Positions 30,401 through 41,536 of a stretch of DNA of 64,000 nucleotides are shown here, in pieces. The notes beneath the pieces were generated by a model, which did not search any database, was not told where the DNA came from, and saw nothing but the letters and a program-made list of their open reading frames with translations. The stretch's first letter is position 1. The number at the start of each line of letters is the position of its first letter. A program made the position numbers and the translations under genes. The stretch is from Pristionchus mayeri (taxonomy: Eukaryota; Nematoda; Chromadorea; Rhabditida; Neodiplogasteridae), in the NCBI GenBank assembly GCA_036245805.1, contig BTRK01000002.1, forward strand, positions 14,749,067-14,813,066, given 5' to 3'.

Positions 30401-33400
30401 CTCTCAGCTGCCTGCGTCATTGCCTCGTTGAGAGCGTGGGAGAAGGACATCCACGAGAGATCAGCCAGGATGGAACAGAGAGAACCGATGTCCTGCAGAG
30501 AAGCAATCATTTCATCTGACAAGGGGAATCGCGGATTCGAAATGGTCTTTCGAACGAAATAGATTTGGTTCGAAAGATCATCAAATTCTAAGGACGTGGA
30601 GATTGTGACCATACTTTGAACACGCAATCTCGCTGGCAGGTATATATAGAAAGCGTGAAACAAAGATATCGCTCGGCAGAAAGCAAGAAAGTATTTTTTA
30701 ACGAAAACCTGGAACACGCACTTTCCCGCTGCATTCCTATTACACAGATAGGTTTCGAAAGGGTGATGTGAAGTGCACGCAGGCCACAAAACATAATCAA
30801 ATGGTAAAACCAACCCGAATGCTCATCGCGGGATCGCTGATGCGCTCCTTGATGTGCTCGAGACCGCCCTGGAATGAACTGCTTTCCATCCGCTCTCGTT
30901 TTCTCGAACATAAGACAGTCCTGTCGCACAAAACTCAATTGTTCCTTCACATCAATAATCCAAGTAAAGATAATAGAGTAGATCAACGTACGCTGTTGAA
31001 GAAAGCCTCGGCGACGTCGATCAGAATCCCGAAGGGCGCGTCGTTCTCCTTCACGATTCCCGCTCTGTCGATGATGCCAGAGGCGAACTCACTGGAATGG
31101 CAAGAAGTGAGGAAAGGGGTGTCTCCTTTAACTTTCTTTGTTCGCTGATGATGTCAAAACACAAGAAGGTCAGGAAACAGATATAAATCGATAATTTCTC
31201 ACCTCGGAAGTCGATCCATGTAATGCTTGTAGAGGTCGGTCATGAGGAAGATCTGCTCGGAGAGACGGGCCACCTTCGAGACATACGCCACCTGCGAAGA
31301 TGATAATTGTAGTCGGTAACTTTGTGTTTCACCAAACAACCAAAATAGGCTAGTCCCGGGGGGAATTTGTCGACTCGACGAAACTTGCAACCTCAACATT
31401 TTAGGGAGATGTTTCATCGCAACATTGGGAGTTTCCCGGTGAAATAATAATAGACAAGTGTTAATTAGCAACTTAATTAATTCCATCATCACCCACCTGA
31501 TTCAGTCTTTGCGCCATCAGAGTGGCCGTCCTCACTACGAATGCGCACGATTCCTCGCTGGCAGGGAACTAAGAGAGAAGTGAATCACGAACCCCATTTA
31601 AAATAATTAAATTTTAAAAATTCAAATAAACACTATTAAGGAAGGCCTATTTAATGATGTTATGCGCCTCGGTACTTCAAACTATGTTGCTGGAAATTAA
31701 AGTTGTCAATGGTTTCCCGCAAGTTTAGCGCTTCGCAACTTCATCACCCTGACAAAAATCATTGAGTGATAATAAATACTCCTTAATTAGCAAATTGCAC
31801 AAGTCAATTCTACGCTTCACACTCATCATGACTATCAGGAGCACATCTCACCTTGAGCGTGAGGAACTTCCTCAGAGTCGCCTCATCGCAGAGGTCGACG
31901 AAGGAGGGAGAGACCTTCTGGGAAGAGGGACGAGGCAACTGCAGAGGGCAAAGATCAGAGAGGTAGATAACAGTTGCAATTATTATTTTTGAGAAATAAA
32001 ACTATTCATCGAAATACGAGTTGAACACTGATGGTCAGGGGTGGAGGAGGGAAGGGAGTGAGAAAAGGAGAGAAAAGGGCATTTGGTTAGTCGCCTTGCA
32101 GCAAACGACACCAAAGACACCAATTATTTTTGAGAAACAAAAAATAAGAATACCTCGCTGAGGCTCTCGAATGCCTCCATTATGCCCTCGCAGTTGGCTG
32201 GACGGAGCGATTCTGCAAATTGAAATCTCGTTTCAAAATGCACTAATTGGCTCCTATTTTTGTCCTTTCATCATGGTCTCGAAGACAATTTCGATAACTG
32301 GGACTTGCAGGAATAGGGCGAGGCAGATTGGCGCAGTCAACCTATCTTCTCCTCCTCCTCTCTCTCTGGGAGGAGGAGGAGGGGGAGGAGAGAGAGGTTA
32401 GCCTACGCCTCACCTCCGAAGGGATTCGTCTCCTCTCCTCGTCCTTCCGATTGATCACTGTTCTCCTCTTGCTGAGCCAGCGCGTCCAGTATCTTAATAT
32501 TCAACTATTCAAGCAGCCACATCGGAGCTTCGATACTTAATGGGGGTACTTCTTGTTTTACTGGCCACCCCCGCCCTCCTTCCCCATCATTTTGCCGTTC
32601 CTCCCTTTCACTTAGGGGTTGTCCAAGGGAAAAGCTGAGAGGAATGACTAGAATTAGTTGGGCTAGACGAGGAAAGGGTTAGGGATAGTCAATAATCAAA
32701 GTGCCCTTTCTGCCACCTATCGATAAAAATGACAATTTCGAAATGCAAACCTGATTCATGTCTGCGTTCTTTCCATTCAGGATGAAGATGGCCGTCACTT
32801 TGACCCTATCGTATCTGGAATGGTATTATTAATTGGATGGAAGGGTCCAATTATAAAGTACTAGATCTTGCTGCTTTACGCGCCCCCTGTTGATTTCGCA
32901 ATCCGAACAAACGGACAAAAGGCACTGGGTCGAATAAGAACTGATGACGTCATGCCGCCTTTGATATATCAAAGGCGGCATGACGTCATAGTTCGAGTAC
33001 CTCGACCTAGTGGACACAGCGCTTTATATCTAGGTAAAGATTCAAGCAGATTGATATGAAGCCGTTTGTCTAAGAATCGAGCACATTTGGAGAGTTCTGG
33101 CACAGGTCATAAAATGCCGATTCTTCGTAACTCCGTGATTTGGGGTTATTTGAGGTGCTGAAAACGGTGGGCATATTCATTTTGCCCTCAGAGTCTCCCT
33201 TGGCTCCAGATGACGTAACGTCAAAAACACATGTCCTATTATTACTTTGTTCTAAAATGTGTTAAAATTAGGTGAGTAAGGTTTCCGGGGGTAGAATTTC
33301 ATACTGATTACGCCTATACAATTCATTTTTCATGAATTGTTTAAATAAATTTTAAAAATCTATCTTTTCTCAGAGGCAAAAGTGACCTTAGCAATTTGCA

Positions 33401-35722
33401 TGGTTAGAACCGGCGTGACGAGAGGATTCAAAATCTTTATTTTCGTACGATTTCATGCATAGAGTTTTAAAAGAGCCAAATTTTACTGATTCAGAAGCGG
33501 GAAAATGTAGCAGCTTCACCCCTTTTCCTTCCCTCACTCGCCTGTTTACCCCCTGGCAGTTCTCTCGCCTCTCTACACTCTCTCGCCTCTGCACACTCTC
33601 TCGCTTCTCTTGAGGGAGGGGAGAGAGAGGATGGATGAAGCTGCTACATTTGCCCACTTCTGAAATCAGTAAAATTTGGCTCTTTTAAAACTTTATGCAT
33701 GAAATCTTACGAAAATAGTGATTCTGAATCCTCTCGTCACGCCGGTTCTAACCATGCAAATTGCTAAGGTCACTTTTGCCTCTGAGAAAAGACAGATTTT
33801 TAAAATTTATTTAAACAATTCACGAAAAATGAATTGGATAGGCGTAATCAGTATGAAATTCTACCCCGGAAACGTTACTCACCTAATTTTAACACATTTT
33901 AGAGCAAAGGAATAATAGGAAATGTGTTTTCGACGTGACGTCGTCTGGAGCCAACGAAGACTCTGAGGGCAAAATGAATATGCCCACCGTTTTCAGCACC
34001 TCAAATAACCCCAAATCACGGAGTTACGAAGAATCGACATTTTATGAGCTGTGCCGGCACTTGCTCGATTCTTAGGCAAACAGCCTCATATTACTGACCC
34101 CATGAGCACGCATTGATCGATGATCTGGTCCGCGTCGTCCTTGGGATCCTCGATTCGCACCCGCTTCGTCCTGCAACTTTCGCGTTTCAATACTGCTTAC
34201 ATATTCCAAAAGGCACTTTTCTTCGATATTAACACTCATCATGTGGGGGGGGGGGATACTAAGCTTTTCCTACTTGCTTCGTATCAGGTTGTATATTGTG
34301 AATCTTACGGTTCAAATCGATCTAGCACTTGGGGGAATAATCACAACCTACATAACATATTATGGCATGGACATATTATGAGATCGGGAAAGTTAGTGAG
34401 AAGACATCAACAAAGACAATATCAAATAATAGAAGGAGAATCATAGTGCCCGCATATTTCGAAATGGAAAAAGAGGAACTGGTCCGACGACTCACAAGGA
34501 ATGGCCGCGAGGGTAGGTTGGAGTTTTAGAACGAGACCTAGCGGGATCGAAAGAGGATCCAATTCTAAGAACTTCTACGTTTTTCATATCTCCTGAGGGC
34601 CTCTGTGGATATCAGCGCTCATATTGGGGAGAGGTACAAAACCGTCAATTTCTCAGGCTATGTTCTGAAATCCCATTACAGCTCAGCCGTCCACAGAGGC
34701 CCTCAGCAGACATGGAAGACGTAGAAATTCTTAGAATTTGACCCTCTTTCTATCCCGCTAGGTCTCGTTCTAAAACTCCAACCTACCCTCGCGGCCATTC
34801 CTGGTCAGTGTGTAAAAATACAACCTATGAAGATAAGTAGTCGGTAGGGTAAACTTGGGGAGTAGAGACCAAAATCGACCTTAGTCGAAATGTGAAAAAG
34901 AGGAATTGACCCGACGATCTAGCATGTAAAGAATAATCACAATCTAGATCTGTCATGTTGCATTAGGCGCATTTAGTCTTCGTCACATTATGAGATCGTG
35001 AAACTTAGTAAGAAGAAAACAATAAACGTACTATCAAGCAATAAAGGGAGATTCATTGGCGCACTCCTATTTCGAAATGATAAAAAGAGCAACTGACCCG
35101 ACGACCCCCTCTACTGCTGCAGTCCTCCTTTTCATCGCACTCTCCAGAGTGAAACTGGCGATCGGATCCGATGGCAACGTCTGGAGATTATTCATTAGTT
35201 AGCTAAGATTATATGATGATATAGCAAGGGTTTTTAATATTGTCTATACAAAAATAACATCTGATTCAAATCACAGCGATTATCACTGATGCCATTTGAT
35301 ACTACATTCGAGCACACGTTCACTTAGCGACATGAAACTAGAAGGATACACTCCGAAAGCTTGTTTTACGTAAAACAAGAATTTGACCTACCGCATCATC
35401 GAATTTTGGAGTTTCTTCACATCTGGAAGAGCACGGCAACTGGTCATCGTCTAGTTCTGAAAGACAATAAGTAAACTGAAATATCATACTAACTCTAGAT
35501 CATTATGTTTATTCCTGAGTATACCCTAGGGAAGGGTTCTCAAACCTCCAAGGTCTTTCTAATCGATCCATAATCTATTGCGAAATGGTTGGAAACGGGA
35601 GAGGGAATGTTATTGATCAACTACTTACGCAGTTTTACCAACTGTAAATACTAACCTGGTTTTACCGGGTCGTCTGGCTCAATAGAATCGAAAATCTTGC
35701 TCAGCTTGTCGTCGTTGCTCAT
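57..35722 (-). CDS. Giant ubiquitin-specific protease of the USP9X/USP24/USP34 class, many exons
   Basis: This gene removes ubiquitin from protein substrates as a cysteine protease (family C19). It is read on the minus strand through several dozen short exons, most of 50-130 nt, each with GT/AG borders and compatible phases where I checked them. The start ATG is at 35722-35720, and the first residues read MSNDDKLSKIFDSIE. The proposed last exon is 57-83, ending in TAG. The order of parts is an acidic N-terminus, a long helical solenoid, the catalytic domain and a helical C-terminal extension. That order and the very large size match the USP9X/USP24 subgroup; the human members have about 2,550-2,620 residues (established knowledge). 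I inferred the exon joins by eye, so small exons may be missed and the 3' end is tentative. I did not reliably separate USP9X from USP24 ancestry, though the His-box surroundings look most like USP24. Confidence 0.85.
6816..12475 (-). CDS. USP catalytic domain exons of the giant deubiquitinase
   Basis: The landmarks occur in family order. The Cys box is at 12475-12401 (NPSYMCYANSVLQQL). The QQD box, REQQDCVEFFLTLIDKCD, is at about 11580-11500. The first zinc pair, CKTC, is at 11186-11104, followed by DESFTALNLEIHG at about 9550-9500. The second pair, CEQCGEK, is at about 9330-9305. The segment TLCIQLKRFSTYDSNGGKLN is at about 8900-8820. The His box, GVIVHSGQLGNGHYTSYVK, is at 7949-7872. The presumed third catalytic position is the ANDD segment at about 7570. 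The closing motif, SAYLLWYEMVED, is at about 7060-7015. All these match the C19 fold, so the enzyme is probably active. An odd feature is that the canonical G-x-T before the catalytic Cys is replaced by S-Y-M. Confidence 0.9.
7872..7949 (-). CDS. His-box exon of the giant USP
   Basis: This 78-nt exon has a CAG acceptor and a GTGAG donor and enters in phase 2 and leaves in phase 2. It encodes YRLVGVIVHSGQLGNGHYTS and continues into YVKERR. The His of GHY is the catalytic histidine of family C19. The segment VGVIVHSGQxxxGHY is a strong marker of the USP9X/USP24 subgroup. Confidence 0.9.
10570..10960. repeat. Purine-rich low-complexity tract in a USP intron
   Basis: The plus strand is dominated by GAGAGA, GGGAGA and GGAAGG runs for almost 400 nt, with few pyrimidines. 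It sits in the intron between the first CxxC exon and the DESF exon. The long open frames on the minus strand here are Ser/Leu/Pro-rich artefacts of the composition. Confidence 0.8.
12401..12475 (-). CDS. Cys-box exon of the giant USP
   Basis: This is an exact 25-codon exon (CAG acceptor, GTACGG donor, phase 0 on both sides). It encodes VKGLINPSYMCY followed by ANSVLQQLVFMPG. The Cys of MCY aligns with the nucleophile of the usual GLxNxGxTCYxNxxLQ motif. Asn and Gln of the motif are kept, while Gly-x-Thr is not. Confidence 0.9.
12480..35722 (-). CDS. N-terminal helical solenoid exons of the giant USP
   Basis: Exons are recognisable as far as 35722. Exon 1 is 35722-35656 (ending phase 1) and exon 2 is 35456-35392 (ELDDDQLPCSSRCEETPKF). 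Further examples are the exons at about 31093-30991 (EFASGIIDRAGIVKEN), 30494-30355 (DIGSLCSILADLSWMSFSH), about 29440-29326 (HLDHPEYVNKIGPILRKLAP) and about 28680-28552 (TFLRITEIILVIFNRQP). The HPEYVNKIGPILRKLAPVLS segment resembles the ARM/HEAT-like N-terminal half of USP9X and USP24. An Ala-rich linker lies at about 26920-26660. The exon at 23182-22904 encodes a long Glu/Asp tract. These regions probably bind substrates or regulators, by analogy with the family. Introns here host several transposons and fold-backs, listed separately. Confidence 0.75.
14607..14631 (+). repeat. Short (AAC)n microsatellite
   Basis: About eight consecutive CAA/AAC triplets lie inside a USP intron. On the minus strand they read as poly-Cys or poly-Val and are not part of an exon I can support. 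Confidence 0.85.
15962..17326 (+). pseudogene. Mariner transposase interrupted by a 340 bp insertion
   Basis: The first half (15962-16543) has the helix-turn-helix region and FRFKKGEFGLDDQPRSGRP, followed by the first catalytic Asp in TDEKWITY. The second half (16900-17326) carries LLMDNARPHRA (second Asp) and YSPDLSPCDY (third Asp). The spacing between the last two acids is 34 residues, the mariner signature. The insertion brings a stop at 16565-16567. Insertion plus duplicated site is 348 nt, a multiple of three, so the two halves remain in the same frame. An upstream in-frame ATG at 15950 is also possible. The halves look otherwise undamaged, so the MITE may be the only inactivating event. 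Confidence 0.92.
16552..16891. mobile_element. hAT-type MITE nested in the mariner transposase
   Basis: The element is 340 bp with perfect 13 bp terminal inverted repeats (CATACATTTTCAT and its complement). It is flanked by an exact 8 bp direct repeat GTGCTCGG at 16544-16551 and 16892-16899. An 8 bp target duplication is characteristic of hAT elements. It has no coding capacity. Inside, a segment of about 80 bp (AATATAAGTGGCTCCC through GCGCATCTTTTG) occurs twice, starting near 16609 and near 16759. A small hairpin, CCCTCGGAGTCCGAGGG, lies next to the right end. Confidence 0.9.
17761..19364. repeat. 1.6 kb fold-back element in a USP intron
   Basis: The left end AGGCCGTATGCATGAACC is matched in inverse orientation by the right end GGTTCATGCATACGGCCT. 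Inner segments also pair: the GTTAAGAACCATCCATGG region (about 18302) matches CCATGGATGGTTCTCAACAC (about 18765). The outer parts carry repeated CGGCAAACG and CGACAAAC motifs, as subterminal repeats. A CAG triplet flanks both ends and may be the target duplication. No transposase frame is visible. Confidence 0.85.
22904..23182 (-). CDS. Acidic-tract exon of the giant USP
   Basis: This exon has a CAG acceptor after GACTTCAACC is read on the minus strand, and a GTGAGT donor. It begins DFNRFSGRDPLPHWDAMNED and then becomes an almost unbroken Glu/Asp stretch of about 60 residues. It is unusually long for this gene. The plus strand shows it as CTTCTTCCTC repeats. Acidic linkers occur in other large USPs. 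Its role is not known from sequence. Confidence 0.75.
32945..32988. repeat. Perfect 44 bp palindrome with CRE-like ends
   Basis: The two 22-nt halves are exact inverse complements around a central TATA. The outer eight bases at each end are TGACGTCA. A diverged related hairpin, missing part of one arm, is at about 38605-38645 (CCACCTTTGGCAT / AAAGGCGGCATGACGTAA). This suggests a tiny mobile fold-back family. Confidence 0.9.
33062..34084. repeat. 1.0 kb fold-back element between USP exons 4 and 5
   Basis: The left end (CTAAGAATCGAGCA near 33070) pairs with the right end (TGCTCGATTCTTAGGC near 34063). Long internal stretches also pair, such as TTTTGCCCTCAGAGTCT near 33180 with AGACTCTGAGGGCAAAATG near 33958. 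The arms are about 500 bp around a centre near 33575, which holds CTCTCGCCTCT repeats. No coding capacity was recognised. Confidence 0.9.
34497..34801. repeat. 0.3 kb inverted-repeat MITE in USP intron 3
   Basis: The left end GGAATGGCCGCGAGGGTAGG is the inverse complement of the right end. Inner parts pair too: CTGAGGGCCTCTGTGG (34591) with CCACAGAGGCCCTCAG (34690). The flanks contain short direct repeats discussed under findings. Confidence 0.88.
35656..35722 (-). CDS. First coding exon of the giant USP
   Basis: The exon encodes MSNDDKLSKIFDSIEPDDPV and ends at AACCAG before a GTTAGT donor. The ATG stands 11 nt after a TTTCAATTCAG acceptor. It joins in phase 1 to the 65-nt exon at 35456-35392. 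I chose this start because no further compatible exon is visible upstream and the acceptor sits where nematode leader splicing would place it. Confidence 0.75.
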
Positions 35723-35733
35723 TTTTGCACTAC

Positions 35734-35746
35734 CTGAATTGAAATT
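35734..35746 (-). promoter_or_regulatory. Probable trans-splice (or 5'UTR) acceptor before the USP start
   Basis: On the minus strand the sequence TTTCAATTCAG is followed by GTAGTGCAAAA and then ATG. A TTTCAG-like acceptor this close to the start codon is typical of spliced-leader addition in nematodes. An ordinary 5'UTR intron is the alternative. Confidence 0.55.
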
Positions 35747-35999
35747 TAAGTCAAAAGTTACTGAACTACAGCTCCGATTGTCGCACTGGGCCAGGCAAAA
35801 TTTCAGTTAACATTGAATCCTGTCGCCTGTGGCCCTTTCCATGCTGAAGCTAACTAGCTGATAAGGGTTGATTATCGACATGAAAAGAGGTGAGGTTGAA
35901 ATGGCAAGATAGAGAACGGTCGGAACCATCTCCTTACGAGTTGTGATAGGCGGGTGCGACGCTTTTTGCGCAGTTTTCGCGCGCCGCTCGATGAAGAAA

Positions 36000-38900
36000 C
36001 TCACCATTCATACGCTACTGCCCGCGAACAACCGCTCGTAAATCACAGCTGGGGATGAAATGATGTAGATTAGAAGACACGAAGTGAAGCTACCGCTGTT
36101 TCTAGTCCATCAAAACTGCAATAAGAGGACGCGATTGAATGTAGCCACGAACATGGATCACTTGTTTGAAACGCGAAGCAATTGGGGCAATCATATAAGG
36201 GCGATCGAATGGTCAAGAAAAGGAAATCGATGCAAGTATACTAATCGAGTTATCGATCGTACCCGGAAAGGGGGCCGCGGTCCGGTAAAAACACACCACG
36301 GAACCCCCGGTCCTAGCGCCGCGCATTCGTCCAGTGCGGTTAGTCGCGTACTTGAAAAATGTATTTTCAATTTTTTCAATCTTTTAAATTTGACAGTTTG
36401 CTTATTAAAACACTGTTTATTTACTCACATAAATGAATAGTGAAATCTTTCATCAAATTACAAAAATAAAAACATGTTTAAACATTTTAAAATAAAATTT
36501 GAAAAAGGATTCAAATTTTGAAATCTCTTCATATCCCATTACGTATCTCCTCATAGGGTTGCAATGAGTCAACTCTGTCTCTACTTGCTCTCGTTCTCAC
36601 CTGCCTTCCAGAGAGACTGAGGCTGTTTACATCTTCGACGCAGACATCTGCATGGAAACTGAAGTCACCTATTCTCGCCCGCTCTTCAGAAATGGAGGGA
36701 ATCAGCCCTATTAGGCGGGATTGCAACGGGGCTTCAGAGGTGTGAAATAAGGATTGTCTGTCTCTCTTCATTCTACACGCTATCTCGCTTTGTCTCACTA
36801 GTGAATGACGAATCTGAAGAGGGTCAGAGATGAGAATGGAGGAAGACCCACTGCGACCCTCCTGTCTTCGCACTCGAAATGCGCGTAAACTATACGCATC
36901 GTAGATCATCCCACGGAATTCTATGACAAATTTCCAGACACCATTCGCTTCGAGACAAATCACGAGAGAACATGTAAATTCGCGAGAGATTTCTCTCTTT
37001 CTCTGTGCTCTCTCATCTCTCGCCCACCCCCTGTAAAACGCCGTCCATCCTAGTTCGCTGATTCAGGCTCATACTCATTCTCATGAATAGATCTGGTCTA
37101 CGTGATAAACCTCCAATTCCCGAGATAGAAAAGTGCTCTAGGTGATGTGGTACGACTCCACGATTACTTTCGGCGGAGCAATACGCTTGAGTCGATGCCT
37201 TTTCTAATTGTGCACTGGAGAAAGCAAAAAAAACGGAAGTATCCGTCACTTTTGTTCTGCTTCGGACTCCGACTCTCTCAAATCCACACACTATCTCGTC
37301 AATGGGAGAAACTTAGATCCCACGGCATTCTATGGCAAATTTCCAGAAAACATTCGCTTCGGGACCAATCGCATGAGAGCATGCAAATTCGCGAGAGATT
37401 TCTCTCTTTCTCTGTGCTCTAACATCTCTCGTCCAACCCCTGTATAACGCCGTGGATCCCTCTAGGAACACCACTCCCCTCAACTGACACATCCATTACT
37501 CTCTCCTTCTCGTTTTTGCTTCCAAGAGAGAGAAAGGCCACCAAATTCATCCAATTTCGGGCGCGCCTCTTCAAACAAAGGAGTCATCGCGCGTCAGAAA
37601 TCACCCTAGTCACTGGGACAACAAACAATAACAAGAAGAGGAAAGGGTAAACAAACAAAAACAATAACATGAATCTTGGCTCGCTTGCACAACTACGCTA
37701 TCAGGCTGACTCCGATTAGCGTTTTGCCCTTATCGTGTTCCCTCTGGGGCTGTGACGCGCTCGTATTACGAGCTATTTATGCCACGAGTCATGTTCGGGG
37801 CTGTTTTTAGCCGCGCAGTCTCTCTCTACTTTCATTCTCACTGAGAATTCCTCGTCTCCCCAGACAGAGAGAGCATGTGCAATGGAAGTAATGGTTCTAC
37901 TCGAAATGAATGGCTGCATTTCTGCATGGATACAAATTATTGCTGACTGATAATAATAAGACGCATAATGGATACATTTGAATGCGAATAGCTAAGATTC
38001 TGCAACTAATACACGCTTATAGATTGCTCTTTAATACTGTCAGGGATGCCAGAGTGTGGGAACGAAGGAGAGTGATGATCCGCACCTGTGTAAATGCAAA
38101 TCAGGAAATGGAGAGAAGCAGACGGTTTACAGACGAGGGAAACAGACATGCGCAGTGCAAATAGTCGTTCTACTCGAAATAAGTGGCTGCACGTCTGCAT
38201 GAATACAAATTATCACAGACTGACAATAATCAGATGCATAATGCGATTAGATAAGCTTACAATTATGAAGAATTTCAATAATCTCTGCACTCAGTAGCAC
38301 AAAACCCGCACATTGAATGCTCTTTAGTTCTGTGCTAGAGGAGAGAGAGTGTGTGAAGTAAGGAGATTCAGTTCCACCACTGGTGCAAACCATGGAATTT
38401 CAAGAAAGTGTTTTTTTGTTGGCATGATTCCAGCAACATTCACACCAAGAGCCAGTTGATGAGAGGGACGAGACCTTTCTCTCGTTCTCCTCACTCCTTC
38501 ATCCTCCATCATAAGCATCTCTACCGGTCGATCGTCGAGAAAGTGCATATCATAAAGAGGCCGGGCTATCACTTCTCGGCACTAGGTCGGTTGAGAACAA
38601 TTTTGTAATGCCACCTTTGGCATAACAAAGGCGGCATGACGTAATAGTTCTCATCCGCCCGTTTCCCGGAATCCCATGCCCTGATGTCCGCCTGTTTTCG
38701 TCGTCTCGTTGCTATGAGGCAGAGAATTCAGGCGAGGAAAGGGGGAAATAACTCCGTCAAGACTCCACCTCGACTCTCGTCATAGGCGAGAACGACACGC
38801 GAAAATAAGGCTAGGGACATCGCTCATGCATTTCCAAGGGAACGGTAGATATTTGCAAGTAAGAGAATTTCACGGCACACGTAAGTTTCTTGAATGCATC

Positions 38901-40900
38901 AGAAAGCTGCATTATGAACCTGTAGGATTGCAAGGAATGTGAATGCTATTCATTACTTTGAGAGCTACAAATAATTGTTTGCGCATGCTAATAATAGAGA
39001 GAAATTGGATGATATTAATAATGCTACAAAAATGCTTACTCAATGCGCAACACTCACAAAGGCGAGAGAAAACCGAGACAGTGAACATATTGGCATAACT
39101 GAGCAGAAAAGCGTGAGAGAGAAACGACTAGGGTGAAAAGGAGAGACGTGAGCTCATGGAATCTCCCCTTCATCCCTTTCGCTCTCTACCATGCAAAGGC
39201 ATCGTTTCTCCTTCATTTCCAAATTAGCAATACCCTAGAGGTAGATCAATCAACAAATAACGTATGGAATCTGGCTCTCTTCTTTTCTCGCACTCTGTTG
39301 ACAATTTGAGGTCACGAGCAGAATGGCATTATGGCATTAGAATAACACTGAAGAAAGAATTGATGCCTCTCTACGCCTAATATGCGCGTGAAATCGGATA
39401 CTTATTAAGAGCAAATCTACTGTCGGAAAAGGCCCGAGAAAGCCAAATCTGCCAGGACTTAAAAAGAAAAGCTTGATGCATCTCATCTCTCGTCGCTTTC
39501 TGATAACTTATACGAGGAACAAGACATAAGAGATACTACGTAAACAACACCACTAGAAGTATTTTCAGAATCGCAGAGCAGTTCTTGGAAATATGACGGC
39601 ACACTTCCTATTTTTAGCACGAACTATCGAACAGGTTATAATTGTGGATGAAAGAGCTTTTCCTATTCTCACGTCGTCCAACTCAAAATATTAGTCGTCG
39701 ACTCTCTTTCAACGGGCTACTCTGCTGCCTTCTCTTCCATCTCTCATATCTCGCCAATGTTCCCTTAGATAATCCATCCATGGAAACACTCGAGCAATGG
39801 TTTCATGTACTCTTTATCACGTAGCTTTGCAGGTTCAGGACGAGAATTGAACTGCACATCCGAAGCAGAAATGCTAATTGTGAGAATCTTTGCTTATGAT
39901 CGCGCTGTTGAGACCAAATTTCAATTTGAAACTGGGCTGAAAATCGATTCCAATGAGCGGCAGAATAATGGCTAATAATTTAATGGTGATTTGTAGTGAA
40001 TAAATTGCGTACCCTTCCAATATTGATGAATGACAGATCTGATTGCCTTTACAAAAAGTGTGAAACACAATATTCTCCTTTGATTTGAGAAGCAGAGATT
40101 TTCGATCCTTCGTAGTGATATTTAAAATTTTTGTTGTCTAGCAAGGCAAATGAAGATTTGCGCGAAAGGCCGTCTAGAGGTTCTTCCCTTTCCCTCTTTT
40201 ATAAATATCACAAATGAATCTGAGAGATCGAGCTAATATTGACAGAATAAGCGCAGCCAGGGGAGCGAAATCAGAATGCAACATTGACAAATCGAGAATG
40301 AATAGTGGCTATTCAGATTTTGTAGCCACTTTTGGGAACCGCGGGGTACAATTTTGGCTTATTTCCTTGCTAGTAGGGCTGGGAATAATCAACTACAAGC
40401 GGGAAAGTCGAGAATTGCAATGCAAGAAGCTATAAATGGGCACAATTATGATAGACGAATCGGGGAAATTGGAGATTTCCTTTATGAGACATGCAGGATA
40501 GATGCCATGCAACTTCATCTCTCTCACTTTCTCTCCCTCGATTCTCGGAATGCGTCAGAGAGGACGAGAGAGTGTGCAGAATGGAGGATGAAGAGCGAGG
40601 GGGAAATTAGGGGAGCACTTTGGTCTCTTCGTCCCTTTCGCCATGGCAACTCTGCGAAATGTCATAACTGACACACTCGTCGGTCCAGACTCTCGAAAGA
40701 TGTCGACACCCACTCATTTTCGAAAAGGACTCTAGACACCCGCACCTGTCTCAAGAGCGGGTTATCAAAGTTGCTCATTAGCCGTTTTCATCATTGCCTT
40801 CACAAGAATGTGAACAAAAATGTGCAAGAATGGCGTTCCTTACAGCAACTACAGCAACTCTCAGCTGGGGAGTATACTTGGCATTTGGTATTTATTCAAT
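36000..40900. other. Gene-poor 5' flank of the USP gene
   Basis: No exon series with splice-site support was found on either strand. The content is CT/GA-rich low complexity and local direct repeats. About 150 bp near 36895-37040 is repeated near 37310-37455 (shared TTCGCGAGAGATTTCTCTC). About 110 bp near 37885-38000 is repeated near 38160-38280 (shared TTCTACTCGAAAT and CTGCATG). The open frames here are short and unrecognised. Confidence 0.6.
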
Positions 40901-41349
40901 TAAGGAAGAGATGGATGGATGAGTGAAAGAGAGACGTGTGAAGAAAGAAGGACAACGAGGATACGGGAGCTTGCAAACACGTTTCCATCTCATGTTGTTG
41001 CTGCTCGCCACTCTGAAATTCAGAGTATGAAAGTGAACTCGATGGTCATAAATGAAAATGTGAAGAACTCATGCAGAGTCTTCAAATGTCACGGAATTAA
41101 AGGAGGAAAATTGAAGTTTCAGGAGTCTTCTAAACTCGGCGATGAACATTGAAAGACCGCAACGACAATCGAGGAGACTAATACTTTGGCAGCCTGAGGC
41201 GTGTATACAGTAAGGACAGAGATACGGTAGCCGCGGCGTGTTCCCTTGCACAGGGTCATTATGATAGCGTCTATGGTCGAGAGAAATGATATCATCGTTT
41301 CTAGTACTGAATCAACAACACTTCCTGTGGGTACAAATATGGTTGCAAG

Positions 41350-41536
41350 TAGGGATGGCCAAATGGATACGGATTATCCGATTCGAAGCGTTCTGTTCGG
41401 ATAATCCAAACCTTTTTTAGTGCATTGTGCGCGCTTCCAGGCGGTTTGGATAGTTTGTGGATAGTGGAAAATCCAAATCGAAGCGCGTGCATTTGCTAAT
41501 GGATTGTCCACTATCCGAACCGTATTACCATCCCTA
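41350..41536. mobile_element. 187 bp hAT-type MITE
   Basis: The ends are TAGGGATGG and its inverse complement CCATCCCTA, with further imperfect pairing inwards (ATGGATACGG against CCGTATTACC). An exact 8 bp direct repeat GTTGCAAG flanks the element at 41342-41349 and 41537-41544. The terminal sequence and the 8 bp duplication both fit hAT elements. Internal TCGAAGCG and GGATAATCC blocks repeat. It is noncoding. Confidence 0.9.

Noticed and set aside
36084..36440. 118-codon plus-strand frame upstream of the USP gene
   Set aside because: Its composition is basic and irregular, there is no recognisable motif, and no neighbouring exons in phase were found.
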